In this document: positions 16,042 through 24,107 of the stretch, in pieces | Numbering within the stretch: the stretch's first letter is position 1 | Layout: each line of letters begins with the position of its first letter | Source of the DNA: Bacillota bacterium | Lineage (GTDB): Bacteria; Bacillota; Clostridia; Acetivibrionales; JAEZXR01 | Length of the DNA stretch: 64,000 nt | Assembly (NCBI GenBank): GCA_023419605.1 | Contig: JAEZXR010000110.1 | Location: forward strand, 1 to 64,000 | Direction: 5' to 3' | Notes under the pieces: generated by a model | Told to the model about the DNA's origin: nothing | Seen by the model: only the letters and a program-made list of their open reading frames with translations | Database searches by the model: none | Position numbers and translations under genes: made by a program

Positions 16042-17454
16042 TTGAAGGAAATTAATTTGCTGGAATCAACCACTATAAAACATATTCATTTTGTAGGTAT
16101 CGGCGGTATAAGTATGAGCGGCCTTGCAGAAATTTTGCTCAGCCTCGGCTATAAAATTTCCGGTTCTGACATGAAATCTTCATACATAACTGAAAGACTT
16201 GGGAAGCTGGGGGCCACTGTCTACACAGGCCATCATGCATCCAATGTGCAGGGCGCTGATCTGGTCGTGTACACAGCTGCCGCAAAAGAAGATAATGTGG
16301 AGAGGGTTGAAGCCGGAAAGCTCGGAATTCCCTCCATGGAAAGAGCCACACTTTTGGGCCAGGTAATGAAAAAATACCCGGTAAGTATCGCCATATCCGG
16401 TACTCACGGAAAAACCACTACCACCTCCATGGTTTCCATGATCATGCTGGAAGCTGCGCTGGATCCTACGATCCATATCGGAGGAGTTCTGGACTCCATC
16501 GGAGGTACTACCAAAATCGGTGGAGAAAAATATTTTATTACGGAAGCCTGTGAATATGTGGAGAGCTTTCTCAAGTTCCACCCTTTCCTGGCAATAGTAT
16601 TGAATATCGAACTGGACCACGTAGACTATTTTAAAGATCTCCAGCATATCAAGGATGCCTTTTACAAGTTTGTTTCGCTGGTTCCCAAGGATGGCTATGT
16701 GGTTGCCTGTGTGGATGATGAAAATACTGCTGAACTTGTAAAAAAGGTTTCGTGCAATACGGTAACCTACGGCATCAAATCCTCGGATGCCATGTGGAGT
16801 GCCAAAAATATAACTTTTGACGAAATGGGCTGCGCTTCGTTTATTCTCACTTTCAACAAGGAAGAATTAGGGGAAATCAAGCTCAGCGTTCCAGGAACCC
16901 ATAATGTCAACAATGCCCTGGGTGCAGCTGCCGCCTGTTATACTCTAGGCTGTGATATCCAAGCCATCCGCAGAGGGCTCAACAAGTTCCATGGGACCGA
17001 TAAGCGTTTTCAAACCAAGGGAACCGTTGACGAGATTCGAGTCGTTGATGATTATGCCCATCACCCCTCTGAAATCAAAGTAACGTTAAAGGCAGCCAGA
17101 AACTGCGGTCATCCAAAGGTTTGGTGCGTTTTCCAGCCCCATACATATACACGAACCAAAGCCTTTATGGAGGATTTTGCCTCTTCCTTTGAGGATGCGG
17201 ATGAAATCATCATAGCCGATATCTATGCAGCTCGTGAAATTGATAAAGGAGACGTTCATTCCAGTACCCTGGCGGAAAAAATCCAGGCCAGGGGCAAAAA
17301 AGCACTTTACATCCATGGGTTTGACAATATTGTAGATTATCTTGACCGCCATGTTGCTCCCGGAGATTTGGTAATTACTATGGGAGCCGGCGACATCAGC
17401 AAAACGGGAGAAATGTTTTTGGATAAAAGAAAGGAAGCTCTATCCGTTTCATAA
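16042..17454 (+). CDS. murC: UDP-N-acetylmuramate-L-alanine ligase
   Basis: A 470-residue cytoplasmic ligase that adds L-alanine to UDP-MurNAc, the first peptide step of peptidoglycan synthesis. The N-terminal Rossmann domain has HFVGIGGISMSGLAEIL. The central ATPase domain has the Mur-ligase P-loop GTHGKTTTTSM (about residue 120) and HVDYF. The C-terminal domain has DDYAHHPSE. Length is typical. I choose the TTG at 16042, 9 nt after AAAGGAG. An in-frame ATG at 15982 has no ribosome-binding site. It is transcribed alone, away from the dcw cluster, and ends at a strong terminator shared with the convergent fabZ. Confidence 0.96.
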   Translation: MKEINLLESTTIKHIHFVGIGGISMSGLAEILLSLGYKISGSDMKSSYITERLGKLGATVYTGHHASNVQGADLVVYTAAAKEDNVERVEAGKLGIPSMERATLLGQVMKKYPVSIAISGTHGKTTTTSMVSMIMLEAALDPTIHIGGVLDSIGGTTKIGGEKYFITEACEYVESFLKFHPFLAIVLNIELDHVDYFKDLQHIKDAFYKFVSLVPKDGYVVACVDDENTAELVKKVSCNTVTYGIKSSDAMWSAKNITFDEMGCASFILTFNKEELGEIKLSVPGTHNVNNALGAAAACYTLGCDIQAIRRGLNKFHGTDKRFQTKGTVDEIRVVDDYAHHPSEIKVTLKAARNCGHPKVWCVFQPHTYTRTKAFMEDFASSFEDADEIIIADIYAAREIDKGDVHSSTLAEKIQARGKKALYIHGFDNIVDYLDRHVAPGDLVITMGAGDISKTGEMFLDKRKEALSVS

Positions 17455-17462
17455 TATAAAAG

Positions 17463-17501
17463 GAATTGCCGGTATGGAAATCCGTACCGGCAATTCTTTT
17501 T
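17463..17501. terminator. Intrinsic terminator between murC and fabZ
   Basis: GAATTGCCGGTA (17463-17474) and TACCGGCAATTC (17485-17496) form a 12-bp perfect stem followed by TTTTT on the plus strand. It sits 8 nt after the murC stop and just before the fabZ 3' end. Confidence 0.92.
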
Positions 17502-17506
17502 ATACT

Positions 17507-17941
17507 CTATTTATTGGGATCCACCATGGCAAATCGGATCTCTCCTTCCGCGGCGACCTTCCCTTCAACGGTTGCGCGAACTTTAACCTTCCCCATTCCC
17601 ATTTTAAAAGCCAGGAATTCAGCTTCCAACTGCAGGACATCCCCTGGAACTACCTGTCTTCGGATCTTCATACCTTCAATTCCTGTAAACACACCTAATT
17701 TGCCTTTGTTTTCCTCCATGAGCAGACCCGCTACGCAGGCCGTCTGGGCAAGAGCTTCAACAATCAGCACGCCGGGCATGATGGGGTTGCCCGGGAAATG
17801 TCCCTGGAAGAAAGGCTCATTGACGGTTACATTTTTAATACATACAGCCCTTTTTCCCGGCTCCGCTTCCAGTACTTTATCAATCAAAAGGAACGGATAC
17901 CTGTGAGGAAGGATATTTTGAATATCTATATTGGATAACAT
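17507..17941 (-). CDS. fabZ: 3-hydroxyacyl-ACP dehydratase FabZ
   Basis: A 144-residue hot-dog-fold enzyme that dehydrates 3-hydroxyacyl-ACP in fatty-acid elongation. It shows the catalytic His in LPHRYPFLLID and the catalytic Glu in PGVLIVEALAQ, with GHFPGNPIMPG between them. The ATG at 17941 follows GGAGGTGTGTTC. The frame extends to 18007 but that start lies before the ribosome-binding site. In Bacillus fabZ (ywpB) also follows spoIIID-mbl-flhO-flhP, so the position is conserved. It is separated from the flgJ-like gene by a terminator, so it may have its own promoter. Confidence 0.96.
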   Translation of the reverse strand: MLSNIDIQNILPHRYPFLLIDKVLEAEPGKRAVCIKNVTVNEPFFQGHFPGNPIMPGVLIVEALAQTACVAGLLMEENKGKLGVFTGIEGMKIRRQVVPGDVLQLEAEFLAFKMGMGKVKVRATVEGKVAAEGEIRFAMVDPNK

Positions 17942-18179
17942 GAACACACCTCCGAATTCGTGAAGCAAAGCTCCGCATTTAATAACGAATAATTCATAGC
18001 TCTTCATTATTTTCCCTTATTCCCTCATACATGTCAATAGGGTATATACCGACTTCCCCTCGCAACTTGTCCCATCCCCCAACCTCCTCCCGGGGAAGAA
18101 GGGGTTTTTTTGACCGCTGAAGCGGCCAGCAGTTGGGCTATGGCCCCTGCCCTCCTGAAAAACAGAATTGAAATAAAAA

Positions 18180-18210
18180 AATAACCTTGTACGGCTTGTA
18201 CAAGGTTATT
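18180..18210. terminator. Intrinsic terminator after flgJ-like gene
   Basis: AATAACCTTGTAC (18180-18192) and GTACAAGGTTATT (18198-18210) form a 13-bp perfect stem with a 5-nt loop and a T run on both strands. It ends the spoIIID-to-flgJ series on the minus strand. Confidence 0.92.
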
Positions 18211-18252
18211 TTTACTTACAAGGAGCTTACAATGTATTTTCTATAATTCCGC

Positions 18253-18648
18253 TCATTTATTTCCATCCACTGCAAGGTTTTCTGCTTTACCGGCTTCCTC
18301 CTTGGATTTCAACTGTTTGCTCAGCTGCTTGTAGAGCACATCCGCCAGCCCTATCCCCCTGCCTTTGGCTGCTTCTTCCGTCAGTTTTTCATCCAGCATG
18401 GACTCGAAAACATCCCTACCCACATCTCCCGGCAGCAGGTCCGACTTTGGCACACTGGCCCGCATTTGTTTGTACATCATATTAATCAGGATTCCTTCGA
18501 ATTCTTTACAAACCTTCTTCAGTTCCTGCTCTTCATTCTTATTCATCGCATTTTCCAAATGCCTTTCAAAGCTGCTGTCAGCGGCTTTTGCCTTACTGCT
18601 GCTCACACTGGCAGCCATGTCTTTATTGCCGATTCCCTGAATTTCCAA
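18253..18648 (-). CDS. FlgJ-type rod-binding protein (no muramidase domain)
   Basis: A 131-residue protein matching the N-terminal rod-binding half of FlgJ: CKEFEGILINMMYKQMRASVPKS (read as separate blocks, about residues 47-68) and GIGLADVLYKQLSKQL near the C-terminus. Proteobacterial FlgJ adds a C-terminal peptidoglycan hydrolase domain, which is absent here. This is usual in Firmicutes. It likely caps or guides assembly of the flagellar rod through the wall. TTG start with AGGTGAT upstream. It lies 49 bp after flhP, so it is in the same transcript as the two rod/hook genes. Confidence 0.85.
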   Translation of the reverse strand: MEIQGIGNKDMAASVSSSKAKAADSSFERHLENAMNKNEEQELKKVCKEFEGILINMMYKQMRASVPKSDLLPGDVGRDVFESMLDEKLTEEAAKGRGIGLADVLYKQLSKQLKSKEEAGKAENLAVDGNK

Positions 18649-18697
18649 AATATCACCTGCTTCACTGGCAGCATAACTGCCATTATCTAGTTACCCA

Positions 18698-19498
18698 TTA
18701 TCTTTTCAGATTGTTCGCCTGTCCCAGCATTTCGTCCGCAGCCTGAATCGCCTTTGAATTTATTTCATAGGCTCTTTGTGCTACGATCAGCTTCACCATT
18801 TCCTCAACCACCTGCACATTGGAGGACTCGATAAAGCCCTGCGTAACTACGCTTCTCTCCCCCAGTTCCCAATCCGCTGCCGGCAAACCGGAAGCAGAAT
18901 TCTGCATATAGAAATTTCCTCCCACACTTTCAAGTCCTGCCCGGTTCGGGAATTTGACAACGCCCAATCTCTGTCCAAGATCCACAGCTACGCCGGACTC
19001 ATCCGTATAGCTCAGTGACCCATCCGGACCTGCGTTCAGTTTGCTGATATCAATATTCAGAACAATTTCATTCCCGTTTTCATCCAACACGGGATAGCCT
19101 TCTGCAGTCGTAATCTTCTGCCCCTCTTCCGTAACGCTGGCCTTGAAGCTTCCGTCCCTTGTATAGAGAATCTGTCCTTTCGGGCCCATAATCATGAAGA
19201 AGCCTTCTCCGTCAATGGCAAAATCCAAAGGATTTTTCGTTTCTTCAAAGTTCCCCTTGGCAAAGCTTTTTAAGGTCGCAACGGCTGTTGTACCATGTCC
19301 AACCTGAAGGTTTACCGGCTTTCCCTTCCCATCCAGCATGTAAGCCCGGTCCATAGTCTCATACAGAAGATCCTTGAACTCGACTCTTTCCTTTTTATAT
19401 CCGGTCGTATTTACGTTTGCCAAATTGTTTGACACAACATCCACGTTCAACTGCTGCGCAGTCATTCCTGACGCTGCAGTCCAAAGAGCTCTCATCAT
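18698..19498 (-). CDS. flhP: Flagellar rod/hook-basal body protein FlgG-like (FlhP)
   Basis: A 266-residue axial flagellar protein. The N-terminal motif ALWTAASGMTAQQLNVDVVS followed by NNLANVNTTGYK is the flagellar rod signature. The C-terminal motif VQVVEEMVKLIVAQRAYE and IQAADEMLGQANNL form the partner helix that packs in the rod. It is closest to FlgG in length and to FlhP by position (after mbl and flhO). ATG start after GGGGGTAAT. It lies 70 bp after flhO and ahead of the flgJ-like gene. It builds the distal rod. Confidence 0.92.
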   Translation of the reverse strand: MMRALWTAASGMTAQQLNVDVVSNNLANVNTTGYKKERVEFKDLLYETMDRAYMLDGKGKPVNLQVGHGTTAVATLKSFAKGNFEETKNPLDFAIDGEGFFMIMGPKGQILYTRDGSFKASVTEEGQKITTAEGYPVLDENGNEIVLNIDISKLNAGPDGSLSYTDESGVAVDLGQRLGVVKFPNRAGLESVGGNFYMQNSASGLPAADWELGERSVVTQGFIESSNVQVVEEMVKLIVAQRAYEINSKAIQAADEMLGQANNLKR

Positions 19499-19520
19499 TT
19501 GTTATTACCCCCATATATTT

Positions 19521-19566
19521 TAAAATCGTTACTGGTTCCTAGTTGCCGGCAGAAGAGCAGAAGCGG
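19521..19566. repeat. Short dispersed repeat, half copy (family F)
   Basis: The flhO-flhP gap begins TAAAATCGTTACTGGTTCC and resembles the left arm of the palindrome at 61320-61411 in the atp operon (TAAAATCGTTCCTGGTTG). It looks like a partial copy of the same small intergenic repeat. Confidence 0.5.
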
Positions 19567-19568
19567 CT

Positions 19569-20348
19569 TTATCGTACCGCGCCTACCTCATTTACGGCCT
19601 TCTCCAATGTTCCGTCCTGGGCCTGCAAAACCTTTTGGTTTGCCTCATAGGCACGGGTTACACTGATCATATCTACCATTTCCTTGATTATATTTACATT
19701 GGACTGCTCCACATATCCCTGGAGTACAGTTCCATCAAATTCTTTTTCCTGGGTTTGCTCGGTCCTGGTAACCAGATTTGAGCCATATTTTCTCAGTGTC
19801 GTCGGATCGGAGAAGTTTCTTATCAACAGTTTTCCTACCGTAGTATCATTCTGAATGATGGTTCCGTCCTCTGTTACTGTGAATTTGTCGTTGGCCAGAG
19901 TAATGGGGCCTTCTGTTCCCATAACCGGATAGCCTTCCTTCGTAACGAGCATTCCGCCGGCATTTATTGCAAAGGCTCCGTCTCTTGTATAAAATTCCTG
20001 TATATCGCCATTGGGCTGAGGAACACCCACTGTAAAGAAAGATGATCCGCTGCCTTTCAGAGACAGGTCAAGGTTGTTGTCCGTTTTAACTGTTTGCCCC
20101 GGGGTATAGTAAGTAAAAATTTCTCCCACGTCACTACCAAGCTCCATACCGCCAATTTGGCCTGTAGGGTTGGTTTTACTTTGAGTATCGTTGAGACGCT
20201 GTGTCAAAACCTCTGGGAAGCTTTGAAACACCACTGTATCCTTCTTATATGCATTCGTATTTACATTTGCCAGATTATTGGACACGACATCCATTTTCTT
20301 ACTGTTTGCCAGCATACTCCATCCTGAAGTATATAACCCTCGAATCAT
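19569..20348 (-). CDS. flhO: Flagellar rod protein FlgF/FlgG-like (FlhO)
   Basis: A 259-residue axial protein, paralogue of the next gene. It begins MIRGLYTSGWSMLANSKKMD, has the NNLANVNTNAYKKD rod signature, and ends with VNIIKEMVDMISVTRAYEAN and LEKAVNEVGAVR. The ATG at 20348 follows GAGGAG by 7 nt. The frame extends to 20363 but that start precedes the ribosome-binding site. Position after mbl matches Bacillus flhO. Likely a proximal rod component. The terminator after mbl separates it partly from that gene. Confidence 0.9.
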   Translation of the reverse strand: MIRGLYTSGWSMLANSKKMDVVSNNLANVNTNAYKKDTVVFQSFPEVLTQRLNDTQSKTNPTGQIGGMELGSDVGEIFTYYTPGQTVKTDNNLDLSLKGSGSSFFTVGVPQPNGDIQEFYTRDGAFAINAGGMLVTKEGYPVMGTEGPITLANDKFTVTEDGTIIQNDTTVGKLLIRNFSDPTTLRKYGSNLVTRTEQTQEKEFDGTVLQGYVEQSNVNIIKEMVDMISVTRAYEANQKVLQAQDGTLEKAVNEVGAVR

Positions 20349-20420
20349 AGTTTTTCTCCTCAAAGTTTACTTCAATATAATATATCGGAAGTCTGAAAAA
20401 ATAGTTTAATGAAAATTAAA

Positions 20421-20445
20421 AAGGAAGGTCATAACAACCTTCCTT
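20421..20445 (-). terminator. Intrinsic terminator after mbl
   Basis: AAGGAAGGT (20421-20429) and ACCTTCCTT (20437-20445) form a 9-bp stem. On the minus strand a TTTTTAATTTTC run follows, 14 nt after the mbl stop. Confidence 0.88.
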
Positions 20446-20458
20446 AGAATTTCCTCTA

Positions 20459-21499
20459 TTATCTTCTTCCGCTTCTCCGGTCGGACATGATGCTTTGCTC
20501 GATGGCCTCGATGTTATCCAGGGCTTTTCCCGTTCCTAATGCTACACAGGAAACGGCATCATCCGCAATAATGACATTGATACCGGTCTTCTCCTGGATC
20601 AGTTTATCCAATCCATAGATCAAACCGCCGCCGCCGGTCATGACGATTCCCCTGTCACTGATATCGGCAGCCAATTCCGGTGGCGTCCGCTCAAGAACCG
20701 AGTGTACAGCTTCAACCACACTGGACACCGTTTCCTCCAATGCTTCCATCATTTCCGTAGAAGTTACGGTTATAGTCTTCGGCAGTCCGGAAATCAGATT
20801 TCTTCCCCGGATATCCATGCTCACTTCCTGTACCCGCGGATACACTGTTCCGACATTGATCTTCAGTTCTTCCGCTGTACGTTCACCGATCATGATGTTA
20901 TGTTTTTTACGCATGTAGCGGACAATGGCCTCATCGAACTTGTCGCCGGCTACCTTTATGGAAGCACTTACAACGGTGCCTCCCAGAGAAATTACTGCGA
21001 TATCGGTAGTACCTCCACCCATATCGACCACCATGCTTCCGCAGGCTTTCGCAATGTCGATACCTGCACCGATAGCCGCCGCGATGGGCTCCTCAATAAG
21101 GTATGTTTCTCTGGCTCCAGCCTGTTTGGCAGCATCTTCAACTGCTCTTTTTTCCACTTCCGTAACACCGCTGGGCACACAAACCATAATCCTTGGCTTG
21201 AACAGTTTAAATATCCTGTTGCCGCAAACCTTGTTAATGAAGTACTTTAGCATTCTTTCCGTTATGTCATAGTCGGATATAACCCCTTCCCGCAGGGGCC
21301 TTATGGCAACAATATTGCCGGGCGTTCTTCCCAGCATTCTTCTGGCCTCTTCTCCAACAGCCAACAATTTATTGGTATTTTTGTCAATTGCCACAACAGA
21401 GGGTTCTCTTAAAACGATCCCTTTTCCTTTTATGTAAACCAGCACAGTTGCTGTTCCCAAATCTATGCCGATGTCCTGACCAAAACCAAACACACCCAT
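20459..21499 (-). CDS. mbl: MreB-family cell-shape protein (Mbl)
   Basis: A 346-residue bacterial actin that forms membrane-associated filaments guiding lateral wall synthesis. Phosphate 1 motif DIGIDLGTATVLVY, connect and phosphate 2 motifs (VVDMGGGTTDIAVIS, about 160-175), and adenosine motif VMTGGGGLIYGLD (about 290) are all present. The length fits MreB, Mbl and MreBH equally. I call it Mbl because it follows spoIIID and precedes flhO-flhP, as in Bacillus. ATG start with AAAGGAAG close upstream. A 344-bp gap with two hairpins separates it from spoIIID. Confidence 0.92.
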   Translation of the reverse strand: MGVFGFGQDIGIDLGTATVLVYIKGKGIVLREPSVVAIDKNTNKLLAVGEEARRMLGRTPGNIVAIRPLREGVISDYDITERMLKYFINKVCGNRIFKLFKPRIMVCVPSGVTEVEKRAVEDAAKQAGARETYLIEEPIAAAIGAGIDIAKACGSMVVDMGGGTTDIAVISLGGTVVSASIKVAGDKFDEAIVRYMRKKHNIMIGERTAEELKINVGTVYPRVQEVSMDIRGRNLISGLPKTITVTSTEMMEALEETVSSVVEAVHSVLERTPPELAADISDRGIVMTGGGGLIYGLDKLIQEKTGINVIIADDAVSCVALGTGKALDNIEAIEQSIMSDRRSGRR

Positions 21500-21754
21500 C
21501 TTCCTTTCAGCAAATACATTTCAATACAAGATCTCATATTAATATTAACATATTATAGTAATAATGCAACATTATTTTACAAAAACTTCAACAGGTTGAC
21601 GGGTTTGTTTCTTGTATTGAATTTCGATTCCTTGAACAGAAGAAAATGCTGTTGCACCGTGTTTTTCGATTAGGAGCCCTGGGGTCCCCTTCGACAGGAC
21701 TATCACCTCCGGGCAGCCCTTGAAACCGGCAAGGGGAGCTCCCTTACAATCCCC

Positions 21755-21790
21755 TGTGCAGGAACTTCAAAAACTACAATTTCCTGCACA
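21755..21790. repeat. Perfect 10-bp inverted repeat
   Basis: TGTGCAGGAA (21755-21764) and TTCCTGCACA (21781-21790) flank 16 bases. It lies next to the larger hairpin after spoIIID. Confidence 0.6.
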
Positions 21791-21794
21791 TCAA

Positions 21795-21834
21795 GGGAAG
21801 CGGTTATTCCGCCTCCGCAGAATAACCGCTTCCC
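21795..21834 (-). terminator. 15-bp perfect hairpin after spoIIID
   Basis: GGGAAGCGGTTATTC (21795-21809) pairs perfectly with 21820-21834, 9 nt after the spoIIID stop. No T run follows on the minus strand, so it may protect the mRNA 3' end or act as a weak terminator. Confidence 0.6.
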
Positions 21835-21843
21835 CGTTCCCTG

Positions 21844-22104
21844 TTAGCAGGCTCTCGTATCTCCCTGATACTTTGCCCGGGTGGCCTGCCCGCCTCTGAT
21901 GTGCCTTTCGGATTTATTTTCTTCCAACACTATCCGTACTTCCTCCGCAAGCGTTGGATTTATCTGCACAAGTCTCTCTGTCACATCCTTGTGAACAGTG
22001 CTTTTGCTAATTCCAAACTTTTTAGCTGCTGCTCTAACCGTGGTCTTTTTTTCAATGATGAAATCTGCCAATGCTGTTGCCCTTTCTTCAATATAGCCTT
22101 TCAA
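21844..22104 (-). CDS. spoIIID: SpoIIID mother-cell transcription factor
   Basis: An 86-residue DNA-binding regulator that acts in the mother cell after engulfment, switching sigma-E genes on or off and helping sigma-K synthesis. It has the helix-turn-helix TVRAAAKKFGISKSTVHKDV (about residues 22-41) followed by the conserved NPTLAEEVRIVLE and basic tail RHIRGGQATRAKY. Length matches Bacillus and Clostridium SpoIIID. The start is TTG, 6 nt after a GGGGGG-rich site. It is upstream of mbl, as in Bacillus. A weak sigma-E-like promoter is noted upstream. Confidence 0.96.
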   Translation of the reverse strand: MKGYIEERATALADFIIEKKTTVRAAAKKFGISKSTVHKDVTERLVQINPTLAEEVRIVLEENKSERHIRGGQATRAKYQGDTRAC

Positions 22105-22168
22105 CTACAAGCCCCCCTCTATCCTGTGCCACACAAATAAACCACTTTTGAGGCTATTTCTATTTGTG

Positions 22169-22200
22169 CCTGTATTTGTTTTTCTACAGTATATATATGC
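22169..22200 (-). promoter_or_regulatory. Possible sigma-E promoter of spoIIID
   Basis: On the minus strand GCATATATA (22200-22192) resembles the sigma-E -35 (GCATATT), and AATACAGG (22176-22169) resembles the -10 (CATACANT). The spacing is about 15 bp. Known sigma-E control of spoIIID in Bacillus makes this plausible, but the match is imperfect. Confidence 0.35.
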
Positions 22201-22407
22201 CTCCAGGGGGCTTGTTATGATTGGCTGTAAAATAAAGATGCCAATATTTCTTAAAAAAGACTTGCATTCGGAAATTTTTTCCACCTATTTGCGAAAATAC
22301 ATCTCTTCCAGGGTAAATGGGAAAGGGTCATAGACATATGAATAGCGCTTTATTGTTTCTATCCTGCCAGTCTTACACACAAATAAAAGACATCCATCGA
22401 CAATTTA

Positions 22408-22436
22408 TTGCATATAGTTTCCTAAACTGGTATAAT
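22408..22436 (+). promoter_or_regulatory. Sigma-A-type promoter of the chemoreceptor gene
   Basis: TTGCAT (22408-22413) and a perfect TATAAT (22431-22436) are spaced 17 bp apart, 43 nt before the start codon at 22480. No sigma-D (flagellar) motif was evident. Confidence 0.75.
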
Positions 22437-22479
22437 TTTATAGACAAATGCAGAAAGTTTACGATTTGGAGGAAATGGT

Positions 22480-24012
22480 ATGGAACAGAAATCATTTTTG
22501 TTTAAAAACGAACAAGACGTGAATATCATTACAACAAGAATATTGCTCTGGACAACCCTGGTTTTCCCTCTCATATTTCTATTGAACAGCATCGGAATAT
22601 TCGGCATTGACCCAAGAAAGCTTTCTATATTGACAGTTATCGGCGTCCTTGCCACCTTTTCACCTTTTATTTTGCTAAAACTGAAAATAAACAGCACCTT
22701 CATAAAATACTTTGCAGTCTTTATGAGTACCGTGGTCATCGGTCTCGTTGCCGCAAACCCTAAAATCGGTATTTACCTGCTGTACCTGTTTCCCATTGCC
22801 CTCAGTTGTTTATATTTCGATCGAAGGCTGACTACGACGGCGTTTGTACTGGGCATCTGCAATCTCCTGGTCTCACGGTATTTTAGAATCGCCCAGGAAG
22901 TAGGAAGCTACCGTTTTGATATGGTAAGCAAAAGTTACATTCCCTTAATGGCTGGATACTTGATTGAATTCCTTCTCCTCTCCCTTTTGTTTATGCTGCA
23001 TGCCCAAAGGATCAAGAATCTTTTCAGCAGCCTTATGGATTCCGAAAAGCAGTCCCAGCTGCTGCAGCATTTGAAGCTGCTCATGAATAAATCCTCCGAC
23101 GCTTCCCATTCCCTTGCGAATTCCGTAAGCCAGCTGTCCGCCACCATGGAGCAGACGGTAAAGGAGAACGAGGAAGTATCGCATAAGGCAGGAAAGGCCG
23201 CCCATGGCTGTGAAGAGAATCTAAAATACATCGAAAGTGCCTCCGCATCGGTAGAAGGAATATATAATCTTTTAAGAAATATTTCCGTGAGAACAGCAGC
23301 CATGTCCCAGGTATCCGGCGAGACCTATAAATCCGCAGAAGAGAGTGAAAAAACCCTGACTGAAGTCATCGGCCAAATGGAAGAAATCGAAAACGCCGCC
23401 ACCCACAGTATGAAGATCATAAACCAATTGGGTGAAAGATCCCGTCAGGTCGGGAAGATTATTGAGATCATTACTTCAATCACCTCGCAGACCAATATGC
23501 TGGCCTTAAATGCAGCCATAGAATCTGCCCGTGCAGGGGAACAGGGAAAGGGATTTGCGGTTGTTGCCAATGAAATTAAAAAGCTTGCCGATGAATCGGC
23601 CAATGCTGCCAAGGAGATCACGGTACTTGTGAAGCATATACAGGATGATACCCTTGAGGCTGTGCAAACCATGGATCAGAGCGCACAAATGATTCAATCG
23701 GGCATGGACAAGGTAAGAGTATCCGGTAAAACCTTCCGTTCCCTGAAACAGCTTCAGGAGCAATCCAACAGTATGATTCAGGAAATCGCGTCTTCCAGCA
23801 GCGAAACCTCCCACATGGGGCAAAACATCATGAAGATGGTGACCGATATTAAAGCCATGACTACCCAGTCTCTTAGCGAGGTAGATTCCATTGCTTCCTA
23901 CACACAGCATCAATCTGCCGCCATGGAGGAGATTGCCGCCTCTTTCGAGCTCATCGACGACATCGCTTCCGACCTGTTGAATCTGAGTAAAAATAGTGAG
24001 GTTAGCGTTTAA
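22480..24012 (+). CDS. Methyl-accepting chemotaxis protein
   Basis: A 510-residue chemoreceptor. The N-terminal 180 residues form about six membrane segments without a large extracellular sensor, so it probably senses within or near the membrane. A cytoplasmic signalling domain follows (about 230-500), with the canonical hairpin tip around residues 325-375 (SQTNMLALNAAIESARAGE and GFAVVANEIKKLA). No clear HAMP domain is seen. ATG start 8 nt after GGAGGA. It has its own promoter and is flanked by a palindromic terminator. It lies beside the polysaccharide island, so sensing of a related nutrient is possible but unproven. Confidence 0.9.
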   Translation: MEQKSFLFKNEQDVNIITTRILLWTTLVFPLIFLLNSIGIFGIDPRKLSILTVIGVLATFSPFILLKLKINSTFIKYFAVFMSTVVIGLVAANPKIGIYLLYLFPIALSCLYFDRRLTTTAFVLGICNLLVSRYFRIAQEVGSYRFDMVSKSYIPLMAGYLIEFLLLSLLFMLHAQRIKNLFSSLMDSEKQSQLLQHLKLLMNKSSDASHSLANSVSQLSATMEQTVKENEEVSHKAGKAAHGCEENLKYIESASASVEGIYNLLRNISVRTAAMSQVSGETYKSAEESEKTLTEVIGQMEEIENAATHSMKIINQLGERSRQVGKIIEIITSITSQTNMLALNAAIESARAGEQGKGFAVVANEIKKLADESANAAKEITVLVKHIQDDTLEAVQTMDQSAQMIQSGMDKVRVSGKTFRSLKQLQEQSNSMIQEIASSSSETSHMGQNIMKMVTDIKAMTTQSLSEVDSIASYTQHQSAAMEEIAASFELIDDIASDLLNLSKNSEVSV

Positions 24013-24025
24013 TGTAGCACAAAAA

Positions 24026-24051
24026 AGCTCCCGAAGGTACCTTCGGGAGCT
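24026..24051 (-). terminator. Perfect palindromic terminator
   Basis: AGCTCCCGAAGG TACC-centred palindrome, 26 bp, 24026-24051. On the minus strand it is followed by TTTTTT, so it serves the FAD-oxidoreductase gene ending at 24108. It is also 13 nt after the chemoreceptor stop. Confidence 0.85.
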
Positions 24052-24107
24052 CAGGCTGTTGGCAAGCATAATTTGCCGGCAGATGAAGCTAAGCACTTGC
24101 AATCACT

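Larger units (their letters stand above)
21500..21843. other. Gap between spoIIID and mbl with two hairpins
   Basis: 344 bases without a gene. It holds two perfect inverted repeats (21755-21790 and 21795-21834) immediately after spoIIID, then a GC-rich stretch and an AT-rich mbl upstream region. A separate mbl promoter is likely here. Confidence 0.5.

Noticed and set aside
22200..22400. Possible cyclic-di-GMP riboswitch before the chemoreceptor gene
   Set aside because: I looked for the conserved GEMM core and tetraloop receptor and did not find them. The promoter also lies downstream of this stretch.
22148..22505. Short plus-strand frames upstream of the chemoreceptor
   Set aside because: No ribosome-binding sites. 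The region is better explained by the spoIIID and chemoreceptor promoters.
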